From Pseudomonas putida (GTDB lineage: Bacteria > Pseudomonadota > Gammaproteobacteria > Pseudomonadales > Pseudomonadaceae), in NCBI RefSeq assembly GCF_002025705.1, contig NZ_CP018846.1, positions 1,851,501-1,915,500 on the forward strand: a stretch of 64,000 nt of DNA, read 5' to 3'. Both the position numbers and the translations under genes were made by a program. Below, one piece after another: positions 1-9,285 of the stretch. Under the pieces are notes generated by a model. That model did no database searches. It was not told the DNA's origin and was given only the letters and a program-made list of their open reading frames with translations. The stretch's first letter is position 1, and each line of letters begins with the position of its first letter.

Positions 1-1
1 T

Positions 2-1339
2 CTTATTGGCGTTGTTCCAACCGCCATTTTGATGGGGAATGGCGTGGGTCTGCCCGGCGTTTTCCTGCTCGTGGGTGCTGTGTACCTCTTGTTTGCAGTG
101 GGGTTTGTGGCGATGGGGCGTCACATCCGCAATGCCGGGGCTTTCTATGCTTACGTGGCTACCGGCTTGGGGCGTCCGCTAGGAGCCGCTTCGGCATTTT
201 TGGCCATTGTGGCCTATGCCGGCATGCAAATCGCCTGCTACGGGTTGATCGGTTTCTTCACGTCAGAGACGCTTCTGCGCCTAGGCATCAACCTGGATTG
301 GTGGGTCGCCAGCATCGGGTACGCAATTCTTGTACAGCTATTCGGTACCCGGAATGTCGAATTTAATGGGCGCTTCCTGGCTCTCCTGATGCTTGCCGAA
401 CTCGTCGTAATTCTGATCTTTGACATTGCGGTTGTTGGGCATGGCGGCGGTCCTGAAGGTTTTAGCACTGCGTCCTTCGTGCCTTCCAATGTCTTCGCCA
501 CTGGACTCGGAGCCGCTCTGGTTTTCGTGGGTGGTGCCTTCATGGGCTTCGAAACCACAGCGATTTATGCTGAAGAGGCTAGGGACCCGGCTAAAACGTT
601 GCCGCGGGCAACCTTCACAGCATTGATACTGATCATGCTGTTCTACTCTGTATCGTCCTGGCTTCTCGTGGTCGCTATCGGCCCATCCATTGCCGTTGAG
701 ACAATTTCTCAAGATCCAGGGGCGATCTGGTTCCAGCTTTCTACAAAGCTCGTCGGTGTGGCGCTTTCAGACGCAATCAATATCCTGCTCATCACCAGCC
801 TTTTTGCAGTGCTTCTTAGCTTCCATAACTCGCTCTCTCGGTACCTTTTCTCGATGGGACGGGAGCGGATCCTTCCAAGCGTGCTAGCTGTAACGCATAG
901 CAAGCACCAGACGCCTTACGTTGCCAGCACGATCCAAACCTCGGTTTGCCTGGTTCTGCTTTTTGTGTTTGGCATCTCAGGTGCGGATCCGATCACCCAG
1001 GTCCTGCCGTTGGGCAGCGCTCCTGCAACCATTGGCATTCTCGCTGTGCAGTGCCTGGCCTCGATCGCGGTAATCCGCTACTTCCGCAAAAATCAGCTTG
1101 GCGTGAGTGTGTGGCAGCGCTTGATTGCCCCGTTTGTGAGCGCTGTAGCTCTGGCCTTTGGTGTGATTTTGATCATCAGCAACATGTCTCTGCTGACTGG
1201 CGGTGAGTCAATCTTCAACACGTTGATCCCACTGGGCATGTTGGCTGTGGGGATTTGCGGGATGGGGCTCGCCGGCTGGCACAGATGGCGCAATCCGCAG
1301 ATCTACGCGAACCTGGGCCGAGTGCTCAACGAGGTTTAA
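2..1339 (+). CDS. APC-family amino acid/amine permease, 5' end outside window
   Basis: The reading frame is open from base 2 through the first in-frame ATG (base 32), so the true start lies upstream of the window and about 445 C-terminal residues are present. The protein is a chain of hydrophobic segments with the APC-superfamily signature region FMGFETTAIYAEEARDP, in which a conserved Glu follows the substrate-binding helix. Members are inner-membrane importers of amino acids, amines or related compounds. The substrate cannot be read from the sequence. A convergent AraC/FeaR-type regulator follows, and a strong intrinsic terminator lies 47 bases after the stop. The regulator may control this permease and whatever lies upstream, for example amine catabolism, but that is inference. 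Confidence 0.85.
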   Translation, partial: LIGVVPTAILMGNGVGLPGVFLLVGAVYLLFAVGFVAMGRHIRNAGAFYAYVATGLGRPLGAASAFLAIVAYAGMQIACYGLIGFFTSETLLRLGINLDWWVASIGYAILVQLFGTRNVEFNGRFLALLMLAELVVILIFDIAVVGHGGGPEGFSTASFVPSNVFATGLGAALVFVGGAFMGFETTAIYAEEARDPAKTLPRATFTALILIMLFYSVSSWLLVVAIGPSIAVETISQDPGAIWFQLSTKLVGVALSDAINILLITSLFAVLLSFHNSLSRYLFSMGRERILPSVLAVTHSKHQTPYVASTIQTSVCLVLLFVFGISGADPITQVLPLGSAPATIGILAVQCLASIAVIRYFRKNQLGVSVWQRLIAPFVSAVALAFGVILIISNMSLLTGGESIFNTLIPLGMLAVGICGMGLAGWHRWRNPQIYANLGRVLNEV

Positions 1340-1386
1340 TCCCCACCACAGTGTCTTCTGATGGTGCTCCTTTGGTACCTCGGTTT

Positions 1387-1418
1387 GGCCAGCATTCGAA
1401 AGGGTGCTGGCCTTTTTT
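1387..1418 (+). terminator. Intrinsic terminator after the permease gene
   Basis: An 8-bp perfect stem (GGCCAGCA at 1387-1394 with TGCTGGCC at 1405-1412) is followed directly by six T residues. It sits 47 bases after the permease stop codon. Confidence 0.85.
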
Positions 1419-1636
1419 GTGCATTTGACCTGGACTCTCAGTCGCGGCGACTGGAACCTTAGAGGGGGCGACCGCGATTTTCATGCAGCTACCGGGCTAG
1501 GGAGGGTAGTCAATACAGCCTTCCGGCCAACTTCAGGGGATTGAATGCATTTTCCTGCATTGAGCGGCCTACTCGCATCAATTTAGCCCGCCCTGTCGGA
1601 AGCAGACAGCGCGTGCCCCGATCTGATCGGTTTCAT

Positions 1637-1664
1637 CCCGGGCAGGCTAGGCCGCCTGCTCGGG
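1637..1664 (-). terminator. Hairpin after the AraC-type gene
   Basis: CCCGGGCAGGC (1637-1647) and GCCTGCTCGGG (1654-1664) form an 11-bp stem with one G-T mismatch, just beyond the stop codon of the minus-strand regulator. No strong T-tract follows on the minus strand, so termination is probable but not certain. Between this hairpin and the permease terminator (1419-1636) nothing coding is seen. Confidence 0.5.
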
Positions 1665-1672
1665 GAATCTGG

Positions 1673-2641
1673 TCAGTTGAGTGAGCCAGTTTTGCTTCTG
1701 AACCCTCTAGGCGACACGCCGAATCTCGACTTGAATGCCCTGGAAAAGTGGCTCACATCGTTGAAGCCCCACGCGAAGGCCACGGCCGAGATTTTCTGAA
1801 TATCGCTCTCCGACTCGAATTCTGAAGCGCACTTGTCCAGTCTTCTGTCCAGGATGTAGCGGCCGATCGACAGGCCGTGTTGGGCGAATATTCGGTGAAG
1901 CGTTCTCTTGGATGTACCCAGCTCGCTGGCGATCATCTCGGGGGTCAATTCAAAATTCGCAAGCTTAGCTTCGATGCAGCGTTGAGCTTTCTCGAAGTAT
2001 GACTTCTGAACCCTTTCGCTGTACGTTGAGGCCTGGTTCTCAGATGAGGTAAAGGTCGGCCTAATCAGGCTGATCAGCGCTTCCATGACTGCCTCGAGAT
2101 CCTCGCCGGTATCGTCTGCATCGAAGAATTGATTCGTGATGAAACCTGCGACCGTACCGATTCGGGAGCTTGAGCAGATCTTCTGATTTAGGATCAGTTG
2201 CTTGCTGTGAAGGCTGCTCTCCAGCTTGTGCCGAGGGATCACAATGGAAATCTGCTCTGACATTCCGGAGAAGTAGAAGTCACTCGGGCGCGAACTGTCC
2301 AACAGAACCAGATCACCTGGGGTGAGAATGCTTTGGGTACCACAATGATCCATCACCGCATCACCGGCGACCTGGTGGACGATATAGAAAAAATCGTGAC
2401 CATCACGCTTGATATCTCTGACATCGCGATGAATGTGGGGGCAGTTGGCTCCGATCTTGGCCGCAGCATATCCGGGAACTGCCAGGTGGGCAGGTAGGAT
2501 GGCACCCTCAAAACTCTCAATCCCTCGGGTCAGGGGCGGTTCAGGGTGAAAGGCTCCACATTGCTCCGCTAGCGTCGACTCCCAGAGCTGGTAGCCGGCT
2601 GATCCCTGTAAGCGATCATTGAGAGTCGAGGAATGGGTCAT
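1673..2641 (-). CDS. AraC-family transcriptional regulator, FeaR-like
   Basis: A 322-residue protein with an N-terminal AraC_binding_2-type ligand domain (residues about 30-200) and a C-terminal double helix-turn-helix domain ending in the AraC signature (AFAWGFNDVSHFSRAFKSRFGVSPRGFR). This layout is that of FeaR, the activator of aromatic-amine catabolism, and of many regulators of carbon-source operons. The ATG at 2641 has an AAGGTG ribosome site in front. It converges on the permease gene, so a role in controlling the permease or its operon is plausible. The effector is unknown. Confidence 0.8.
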   Translation of the reverse strand: MTHSSTLNDRLQGSAGYQLWESTLAEQCGAFHPEPPLTRGIESFEGAILPAHLAVPGYAAAKIGANCPHIHRDVRDIKRDGHDFFYIVHQVAGDAVMDHCGTQSILTPGDLVLLDSSRPSDFYFSGMSEQISIVIPRHKLESSLHSKQLILNQKICSSSRIGTVAGFITNQFFDADDTGEDLEAVMEALISLIRPTFTSSENQASTYSERVQKSYFEKAQRCIEAKLANFELTPEMIASELGTSKRTLHRIFAQHGLSIGRYILDRRLDKCASEFESESDIQKISAVAFAWGFNDVSHFSRAFKSRFGVSPRGFRSKTGSLN

Positions 2642-3040
2642 GGCGCACCTTTTTTGTATTCAGATGTTCGAAGCACGAAGCATCTGTTGTTGTGCAATTA
2701 TTGAGCCGCTAAAGCCATTTGGACTAAGCGTATGATTTTTATACTAAAAATGTGGGGCATCATAAAGTGGTTTGTCCCCAATGCCACAGCCGAGGAGGTC
2801 GGCTACCCGCCGGGGCACCACAATAGGGTGCTTTGGTAACATGTTAATCATTTCTGGTGGGGCAGGTCCACTGTCCCGTTGAGCGAGCATTGGGCCCTGA
2901 AGTGTCGCTGTATGGGCGCGTATGCACCCACATCAGGGTGCGACCTTGCTGCCGATGGTGGGTGAGGGCAGAATTAGACCAAGGAGCACACCTGTACTCC
3001 TTGGGTGGAATTAGCATATTCAGCATTCGAGATTGCGAGC
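2642..3040. other. Intergenic region with an 8-bp inverted repeat
   Basis: No convincing gene is seen in these 399 bases. The part beside the AraC start (2690-2760) is AT-rich and could hold its promoter. A perfect inverted repeat, CCAAGGAG (2979-2986) and CTCCTTGG (2997-3004), lies 37 bases before the next gene. It could be an operator or an mRNA hairpin. Confidence 0.4.
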
Positions 3041-3337
3041 ATGAGTAAGGATTTGACTGAGGCTGAGATGAGGCAAGCGCTGTTTGGCAGTGCTTCCCCG
3101 CCGACAATCGCTGCTTCTGCAACTGCCGTTGCAGAAAAAGCCACGCGTGTACGAGGGCAGGGGTTCTCGTCAAAATTGCTGGTTACTCTCCATGTCTCGA
3201 ATGAGTTCGAGGGCGATTACCAGGTGGTCCAGCATGAGACCCCAACGCTGAGCCGACTTGTTGCTGAAATGGATGCCAAAAAGAAATTCAGCAAGAAATT
3301 CAAATACGTCACGGTCGTCTCAGTGGTTCAGGTTTGA
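3041..3337 (+). CDS. Small protein of unknown function (98 aa)
   Basis: An open frame of 98 residues beginning MSKDLTEAEMRQALFG and ending in a lysine-rich stretch (DAKKKFSKKFKYVTVVSVVQV region). The N-terminus looks like an acidic helix, the middle is alanine-rich and low in complexity, and the C-terminal half is a plausible alpha/beta fold. A longer in-frame start exists at 3005 but has no better ribosome site. I do not recognise the family. Its position between two regulated units and its composition suggest an accessory gene rather than a shadow frame, with moderate certainty. Downstream, 3338-3593 shows nothing coding. Confidence 0.5.
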   Translation: MSKDLTEAEMRQALFGSASPPTIAASATAVAEKATRVRGQGFSSKLLVTLHVSNEFEGDYQVVQHETPTLSRLVAEMDAKKKFSKKFKYVTVVSVVQV

Positions 3338-3593
3338 AGCGAAAGCGCATCTGAGACCACCCCCCTTAACTTATCCAACCTGCGGTTCCTTCGCCATTGG
3401 CGGTATCTCCAGCATGCTCCTCCCATCGTGCTCAGGCGGCGTTGGATGGAGAAGGGCATTACAGATCGGTAGCCGCAAGCATCCGACGCCACGGCCGGCT
3501 GATTGCTGCTAACCGGCTGCCGGCGAGCATGTGCCTGTAAAGATTCTCACTCCATCTCCCCCTAAGACCGTTCTGGTCTGCGTAAATGAAAAC

Positions 3594-3640
3594 CGACTAA
3601 AACCGCATTGGAAATAGACTAAAAAAGGACGATTTAGTCG
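3594..3640. promoter_or_regulatory. Repeated CGACTAAA motif upstream of the FAD/Fe-S operon
   Basis: CGACTAAA occurs at 3594-3601, GACTAAAA at 3617-3624 and the exact inverse TTTAGTCG at 3633-3640. All lie in AT-rich DNA 90-135 bases before the proposed start of the first operon gene. Spaced direct and inverted copies of one octamer are typical of operators. The AraC-type gene at 8260 would be the first candidate to bind, but this is inference. Confidence 0.4.
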
Positions 3641-3728
3641 ATTTTATGGATTTTTGTAGCAGTTTTTGATCTTTTCTATCCCTAGACTTAAGCAATCCAT
3701 CACCACTACAACTACAAGAAGGTGTGCC

Positions 3729-5195
3729 GTGGTTGCCAATAGTCTTCCAAAAAAGCTTCCGCCTGGAATCAAGCTTGATACCCAGCCAGAGGCTCTACAG
3801 CATTACGTTGCCTCACATCGTGTTCCTTGTGCTCTGCCGTTGGGGATTGCGCGTCCGAACACCCCTGAGCAGATCGAGCAGCTGGTCCTTTGGGCCCGGC
3901 AACACGAAGTAGCCCTGGTGACGGTTAGCTCCAGAGCCAACAAGCGCAGCCGTGCGGACACAGCTTTGGTTAAGCCGGCCCTGGTTGTGGATCTGTCTCA
4001 AATGCGTCGGATGATTCACGCAGATACCAAAGATGAGATCGCGGTCATTGAGCCTGGTCTGGATTTCGCAGAATTGGACGCGGCGCTTCTGAGTTCAGGA
4101 TTGCGATCGATCAAGCCGTTCCTCCCTCGCCAAGGCAAATCTGTTCTGGCTACGTACCTCGAGCGAGAGCCTCCGATCGGGTCGAATACGCACTGGGACA
4201 CTACTGACCCCTTGGCTGCGTTGAGCATTGTCTTCGGTAGCGGTGAGAGCTTCCGAACAGGTGGCGCATCTATCCCGGGTACGCTGGAGGAGAACCTTCA
4301 GCGTGGTAATCGCCAGATGATGGCGTCTGGTCCCTTGGTAACGGACTACGGCAGGGTGATTCTGGGCTCCCAAGGTACTCTCGGACTTGTCAGCTGGGCG
4401 TCAATCTACTGTGAAAGCATCCCTGCGATAGAAGAGTCTCGGTTCTACGGAGCCAACGAGCTAGGCGCCTTGACCGAACTGGCTAGGCTGCTTTCCTTGC
4501 ACCAATTGGGCGCCCACTTCTTCATTCTGAGCGCCGCCCAACTCTCTCTCGCTCTCGCCGAGAAAGGAGGGGATTTTGAGCAGGTGCTACAGTGTGAGCA
4601 GAATGTCTTTGAATGGTACTTGTACGTAAATCTAACAGCAAATGATTACTTGCCCGAACAACGCATGGAATGGCAATTTGAATTGCTGTCTGACTTAGCG
4701 TCGCGGGCCAAGGCAACGTGGGTTGAGTCTATTGGCACGATTCTGCCTGCTACCTTCTCAAGGCGACTGCAAAATCCGCCAGAAAAGCACTATAAAGACG
4801 CGACTGGGAAAAAATACGCAGAGGCAATTTGCCTTACCCAATTGGATAAGTGCCAAGCGTTAGTAAGCGTAGTTCAAAAGCTTGTGAGTGATTTCGGTGC
4901 CAGCGCCCAGAGAAATATTCTGGTTGCAACGTATATTCAGCCGACCATCCAAGGAATCAGTTGCCATCTGGAGTTCACAATGTTCTCCGAGCCTGAGGAT
5001 ACCGCTCTGCTCATTGCGTTAGAGCGGCTAGTCGTATCGGCGCTTGCAGAAAACGGCGGATTCCTCAGTCGTCCATATGGCGATTGGGCAAAGATTGCGT
5101 ATGAGCGGGATGCGAATATTGTTCCTTACCTGCGGAAGGTAAAAGATCTATTCGACCCGAGTGGGATTCTAAATCCAGGCAAGCTTTGCTTCTAA
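3729..5195 (+). CDS. FAD-binding oxidase/dehydrogenase subunit (VAO/GlcD superfamily)
   Basis: A flavoprotein of about 488 residues. The N-terminal half is the PCMH-type FAD-binding domain (IARPNTPEQIEQLVLWARQ; VVDLSQMRRM; later GSQGTLGLVSWASI). The C-terminal domain ends in the FAD-oxidase_C signature LRKVKDLFDPSGILNPGKL. I chose GTG 3729 because AGAAGG lies 6 bases upstream; an upstream frame to 3666 has no ribosome site. The family includes glycolate oxidase GlcD, D-lactate dehydrogenase and 4-cresol/vanillyl-alcohol oxidases, which oxidise hydroxy acids or para-hydroxybenzylic groups. It leads an operon with an Fe-S subunit and a second FAD subunit, so it probably passes electrons to the Fe-S protein. 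The substrate is unknown. Confidence 0.8.
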   Translation: MVANSLPKKLPPGIKLDTQPEALQHYVASHRVPCALPLGIARPNTPEQIEQLVLWARQHEVALVTVSSRANKRSRADTALVKPALVVDLSQMRRMIHADTKDEIAVIEPGLDFAELDAALLSSGLRSIKPFLPRQGKSVLATYLEREPPIGSNTHWDTTDPLAALSIVFGSGESFRTGGASIPGTLEENLQRGNRQMMASGPLVTDYGRVILGSQGTLGLVSWASIYCESIPAIEESRFYGANELGALTELARLLSLHQLGAHFFILSAAQLSLALAEKGGDFEQVLQCEQNVFEWYLYVNLTANDYLPEQRMEWQFELLSDLASRAKATWVESIGTILPATFSRRLQNPPEKHYKDATGKKYAEAICLTQLDKCQALVSVVQKLVSDFGASAQRNILVATYIQPTIQGISCHLEFTMFSEPEDTALLIALERLVVSALAENGGFLSRPYGDWAKIAYERDANIVPYLRKVKDLFDPSGILNPGKLCF

Positions 5196-5225
5196 AAAAA
5201 TAATTATTAGCTGGAGATGGACGCT

Positions 5226-6512
5226 ATGTCGCTCGAAGAACGCCGAATCTATCAGGAGTCATGCACTCGCTGCTCCCAGTGCAAATTTGTGCCTATGCCT
5301 GAAAGTAAGAAATTTTCAGGGATCTGCCCCAGCGTGGATTATGGTAATTTCCACGCCTATAGCGGTGGTGGGAAGGTAATTACTAGCTATGCAATTCTCG
5401 AAAACAAGGCTGAAATAACGCCGGCGCTCATTGATAGTGTCTACGCCTGCACGATGTGCGGTGCCTGTGACACTACGTGCAAGACGAATATGGGTGAGAA
5501 TGTGGAACCATTGGATACTATCTATGAGCTGCGCTCATTTTTAGCCAAAAATGGAAGTGTGCCCGACACGTTGAAGCAAATGGTCGAACAGTTGCGGGCC
5601 GAAGGGTCGCATCTGGGTAGAAGGAAAGAAAGAAGCCGATGGGCATCAGGTCTTAACATCAAAAATGCGCTGGAAAACAAAGTTGAAGTTCTGTTCCATG
5701 TTGGCGGCAGCATGGCATTTGATCAGTCTCAATGGCCCCAGCTTAAGCTTATCGTCGAATTGCTGACCCGTGCTCGGGTTGACTTCGGTATTGCCTTTGA
5801 TGAGGAGCAAGACTCTGGCGGGCTCGCGTATGATCTCGGGTTCCGGGATGAGGCGCTGGCCTTAGCCGCCGCCACGCTTGATCGAGTTAAAGCATCAGGA
5901 GCAAAAATTCTGCTGGTGGCCTGTGCTGAGGAATTTGCCGCATTCAAAGGTCTCTACTCTCGAGTTGGCGTGGAATTCAAGAAAGTCCAAGTGATGCACG
6001 TGACCCAGTTCATCGAGAAGCTGCTGATCGAGGGCGCCCTGGAGTTGGAGTCAGTACCCGGACGTACAGTGACCTACCACGACCCTTGCAAGCTTGGGCG
6101 GCTGAGTGAACCTTACGAGCAGTGGTCCGGCCAATGGGAGACCGTGCTCAATACTGTGCCGGTTCCGAGCACGAAGCGGCCTGCACGATATGGCAACCAA
6201 GGTAACTACGGCGCACCGCGTCGCCTGCTAGGCATGGCAGGCGTCAAGATCCTTGAGATGGAGCGGAACCGGCAGTTTGCCTATTGCTGCGGTGCCGGAG
6301 CGGGCGCTACCGAAGCCTATCCAAAAATGGCTGAACAGGCAGCGCTTCATCGGCTTGAAGAGGCTAAAGCGACGGGAGCATCTTGCTTGGTAACCTCGTG
6401 TGCAGGATGTGAAAGACATCTTGGAGAAATTGCCCGGATCAATGCAATCGATATTGAGGTGCGAGATCTGGTTGGCTTCGTGGCCGGTCAATTCAAGGGA
6501 GGCAAGCAATGA
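5226..6512 (+). CDS. GlcF/HdrD-like Fe-S electron-transfer subunit
   Basis: A protein of about 428 residues with two N-terminal ferredoxin-type cysteine sets (C13, C16, C19, C34 and C75, C78, C81, C85, numbered from ATG 5226) and two C-terminal CCG domains (DPCKLGR...YCCGAGAG and TSCAGCERHLGE). This is the layout of glycolate oxidase GlcF and of heterodisulfide-reductase-like HdrD subunits, which carry electrons from a flavin subunit to the quinone pool. ATG 5226 is preferred over ATG 5217 because GGAG at 5213-5216 has normal spacing only to 5226. It sits between two FAD-oxidase genes and overlaps the second by 4 bases, so all three are probably translated together as parts of one membrane-associated dehydrogenase. 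Confidence 0.85.
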   Translation: MSLEERRIYQESCTRCSQCKFVPMPESKKFSGICPSVDYGNFHAYSGGGKVITSYAILENKAEITPALIDSVYACTMCGACDTTCKTNMGENVEPLDTIYELRSFLAKNGSVPDTLKQMVEQLRAEGSHLGRRKERSRWASGLNIKNALENKVEVLFHVGGSMAFDQSQWPQLKLIVELLTRARVDFGIAFDEEQDSGGLAYDLGFRDEALALAAATLDRVKASGAKILLVACAEEFAAFKGLYSRVGVEFKKVQVMHVTQFIEKLLIEGALELESVPGRTVTYHDPCKLGRLSEPYEQWSGQWETVLNTVPVPSTKRPARYGNQGNYGAPRRLLGMAGVKILEMERNRQFAYCCGAGAGATEAYPKMAEQAALHRLEEAKATGASCLVTSCAGCERHLGEIARINAIDIEVRDLVGFVAGQFKGGKQ

Positions 6513-8167
6513 GCAGCCTGCCGAAAGACATCTACGACGAACTCTCCCAGGTCGTCGGTGCACAGTACATCTCAGGAGACGACAGCGTTACGGCGAGTCA
6601 CGACTGGTTCGGCCTGGGTGCTGACCCCTCGCCGCGGACGTTGCTGGACAAGCCACCAGCCGTCGTTGTCCTGCCGGCGTCGACTGAACAGGTTTCTGCC
6701 GTCATCAAGGTTTGTAACCGGCACGGAATCGGGTTCAAAGCGCATAGCACCGGCTACGGCAACTATGCTGGAGTGGGCACGGCCGGCTCCGTATCCATTG
6801 ATCTTAGGCGTATGAATGGCCTGGAGATTGATGCCGAGAACCGTATGGCCATCATTGAGCCGTACGTTACCGCAGGTGAACTCATGGCAGAGGCCATGAA
6901 GCATAACCTGATGTGCCACATCATTGGCGCAGGCCCAGTGCATTCTCCTTTGGCCTCCGCGACCTCGATGGCAGGTGTTGGTTTGCCAGGGCACCACACA
7001 GGCAATAACTCCCGCAACCTGTTGTCGTTGGAATGGGTCACGCCAGAGGGTGAAATTGTCCGTATCGGTAGCAGTGGAAGTGACTGCGGTTGGTTCACAG
7101 GCGAGGGACCAGGCCCTGGATTCAGGGGAATGATTCGTGGCGTCCTCGGCGCTCTCGGCGGCTTGGGGGTTTTCACTCGCATTGGATATAAATTGTATCC
7201 GTGGGCTGGTCCGCAGCGACTGGAGTGGACCGGGGAGCATCCACAGCGTGGCGCAGTACTTCCCGAGCATTTTTCTCTCCACCAACTGAGCTGGCCGAAT
7301 TGGGAGGCGATGACCAAGGGCACTTACGATATCAAGAACTCCCGCATCGCCACCTTGTTAACGCGTACCCCGCCATCGGGTATCGGGAATATTTTGACGG
7401 CTACAAACCGTGAATATTTCGAGGCAGAGGAAGCGGGTACGCTGCCTGAAGCAGCAACCGGTGCCACCGGTAAGGGCTGGACGGTGGTGCTGATGGCTTG
7501 GACCGCAAAAGAGCTAGCGTGGAAACATGCGGTGCTCGAGTCGCTTCTCAGTGCAACGCAGGGGCGCCAACTGTCGCTCGACCCACAGCATGAGCAAGTC
7601 ATTTTTGCCAATGCGGTCACGTCGCTTTATGTCGCACGCTTCTGCCGGATGGGATCTGCCGCAGGCGTGAGCATGGGGATCTTTGACTCCTTCGGGCTGA
7701 TACCTAAGGCGATTGAGCACAGTGAAGAACTGCTGGGCGACATGCAAAAGCCTGGTGGACCAATGATGAAAGCCGATACGGAGCAAAACTGGATGTGGTC
7801 CAGTGAGGGGCGGCATTTCTGGACCGAGAACAATCCCCCAGCCAACCGGTTTGAGCCGCGCAGTCTTGCAAGCGCAGTAGAGTTCATTGTCAGGTCTTTC
7901 ATCAAAGGGGAAAAAGACCCCGTTGGCATCACCTTCTTCCTGATCGGGCCGGCAGCTGACATGTTCGGCAAGAAATTGGGCAATGCGCAGGTCTGGATGC
8001 GCAAAGTCAAGCAGATGTTTGATCCCAAGGACTTGTCTGACTCAAACGCTTTCGTTCGCTTGAAGGTGTCACCAGAGGCGCGTGCATGGCCAATTGTTAA
8101 GAATGTGCTTTTCCACCCTAAGTTGAAGCCACTGTTACAGCGGATTCTCGCTAAGCAATTCAAATAG
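6509..8167 (+). CDS. Second FAD-binding oxidase/dehydrogenase subunit
   Basis: A 552-residue protein of the GlcD/VAO superfamily. The FAD-binding PCMH domain is clear (PAVVVLPASTEQVSAVIKVCNRHGIGFKAHSTGYGN at about residues 48-84, and VSIDLRRMNGLEID), and the C-terminal end carries the oxidase_C motif MFDPKDLSDSNAF. A small motif PGHHTGNNSRNLLSLEWVTPEG takes the place of the usual GGCxGxN flavin loop. It overlaps the Fe-S gene by 4 bases (ATGA). With the first FAD protein and the Fe-S protein it forms a three-gene unit that is larger than GlcDEF but similar in logic. Whether the two flavoproteins share one substrate or alternate cannot be told. Confidence 0.8.
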   Translation: MSSLPKDIYDELSQVVGAQYISGDDSVTASHDWFGLGADPSPRTLLDKPPAVVVLPASTEQVSAVIKVCNRHGIGFKAHSTGYGNYAGVGTAGSVSIDLRRMNGLEIDAENRMAIIEPYVTAGELMAEAMKHNLMCHIIGAGPVHSPLASATSMAGVGLPGHHTGNNSRNLLSLEWVTPEGEIVRIGSSGSDCGWFTGEGPGPGFRGMIRGVLGALGGLGVFTRIGYKLYPWAGPQRLEWTGEHPQRGAVLPEHFSLHQLSWPNWEAMTKGTYDIKNSRIATLLTRTPPSGIGNILTATNREYFEAEEAGTLPEAATGATGKGWTVVLMAWTAKELAWKHAVLESLLSATQGRQLSLDPQHEQVIFANAVTSLYVARFCRMGSAAGVSMGIFDSFGLIPKAIEHSEELLGDMQKPGGPMMKADTEQNWMWSSEGRHFWTENNPPANRFEPRSLASAVEFIVRSFIKGEKDPVGITFFLIGPAADMFGKKLGNAQVWMRKVKQMFDPKDLSDSNAFVRLKVSPEARAWPIVKNVLFHPKLKPLLQRILAKQFK

Positions 8168-8259
8168 CGAGCACATGCTTGCGTTGGGTTGTTCGCGTTA
8201 TTGAAGGCAGGCTCTGTGGTATGGTCGTGAGCGAGGTGTCGTAGGTGCTTGGAGCTGAG

Positions 8260-9285
8260 ATGATCACATCAAGAACAGCAAAGTCTGACCCCGCTGCTAC
8301 AGGTCTGCCAGATTTGCTCAGTAACGCGATATCCGCTTTAAAGGTGGACTCGTCTGCCATCCTGGTCTTTGAGATTTTCGGGCCATGGGGGGTTAATGTT
8401 GAGTACGCCTATGGATTCAGCTGGACAGTTGTATCTGGCTGCATCTGGATGCAGCTTAACGGTAAGAACATAGAGAAGTTCAACCCGGGTGACACATTCA
8501 TCTTTCCCAGGGGGACAGAGGGTAAGGTCTATACCTTGCTCTCATCTCCAGAGGCCAAACCTCAAGAAGCTTCGCATCTGTGGGAGCAGCAAAGCCTGCC
8601 TTCGTTCAAGCCCGGCCTGAGTATTGGCTGTCCTCGGCTCGTACGTTGGGGCGACGGCGCTCATCTGGATACGAAAATTGTCTCAACGGCTTTTGGTTTT
8701 AATGACAGGAAGCTAGGGCCTTTGATTGAGGCACTGCCAAGTCTGATGGTGGTTAAAGCGCCACAGGTTGATATGAGCTTCTTGGATATGTTGCTCAAAT
8801 TTCCATTCGGTAAAGAGTCCGACAGCCAACCTGGTTATCTGGCAATAGCGGCTCAATCCGTACAATTGTTCCTGATGCATGCAGTTCGGGCATATGCGCT
8901 TTCAAGCACCGACTCCAAAATCGGTTGGCTAGGAGGGATGTCTGACCCAAGAATTTCCCGTGCGTTGGCCCGCATGCATGCGCAGCCAGAAGAGGATTGG
9001 GACCTGGCCAGGCTTTCAAGTGTGGCCGGAATGTCACGGTCTTTATTCGCGGCACGCTTTGTTGAGTGCATTGGCAGCTCGCCCAAAAAATACTTGGGCG
9101 CCTGGCGTATGCATTTAGCCCGTGAAGCACTCGCTGCTGGCGGGAAAACCGTGGCAGCGCTAGCTGAAAGCTTGGGTTATCAGTCTGAAGCGGCATTTCG
9201 CCTTGCTTTTAAAAAGTTTGGCGGGAAGTCCCCACGAGACTACGTCCGAAGCCTTAGGGACGACGGTGGTGAGGATAGCGGTTAA
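8260..9285 (+). CDS. AraC-family regulator with N-terminal cupin domain
   Basis: A 341-residue protein with an N-terminal Cupin_6-type sensor domain (GPWGVNVEYAYGFSWTVVSGCIWMQLNG...NPGDTFIFPRG) and a C-terminal AraC helix-turn-helix pair (DLARLSSVAGMSRSLFAARF; LAESLGYQSEAAFRLAFKKFGGKSPRDYVR). I chose ATG 8260; a GTG at 8245 is possible. It lies between the FAD/Fe-S operon and the aldehyde dehydrogenase gene on the same strand, so it likely controls one or both. The effector should be a pathway compound, but there is no direct evidence. Confidence 0.8.
   Translation: MITSRTAKSDPAATGLPDLLSNAISALKVDSSAILVFEIFGPWGVNVEYAYGFSWTVVSGCIWMQLNGKNIEKFNPGDTFIFPRGTEGKVYTLLSSPEAKPQEASHLWEQQSLPSFKPGLSIGCPRLVRWGDGAHLDTKIVSTAFGFNDRKLGPLIEALPSLMVVKAPQVDMSFLDMLLKFPFGKESDSQPGYLAIAAQSVQLFLMHAVRAYALSSTDSKIGWLGGMSDPRISRALARMHAQPEEDWDLARLSSVAGMSRSLFAARFVECIGSSPKKYLGAWRMHLAREALAAGGKTVAALAESLGYQSEAAFRLAFKKFGGKSPRDYVRSLRDDGGEDSG

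Noticed and set aside
3338..3593. Possible small gene in the plus-strand frame 3258-3512
   Set aside because: It overlaps the 98-aa gene in another frame, has no ribosome site and is rich in Pro, Ser and Arg without structure.
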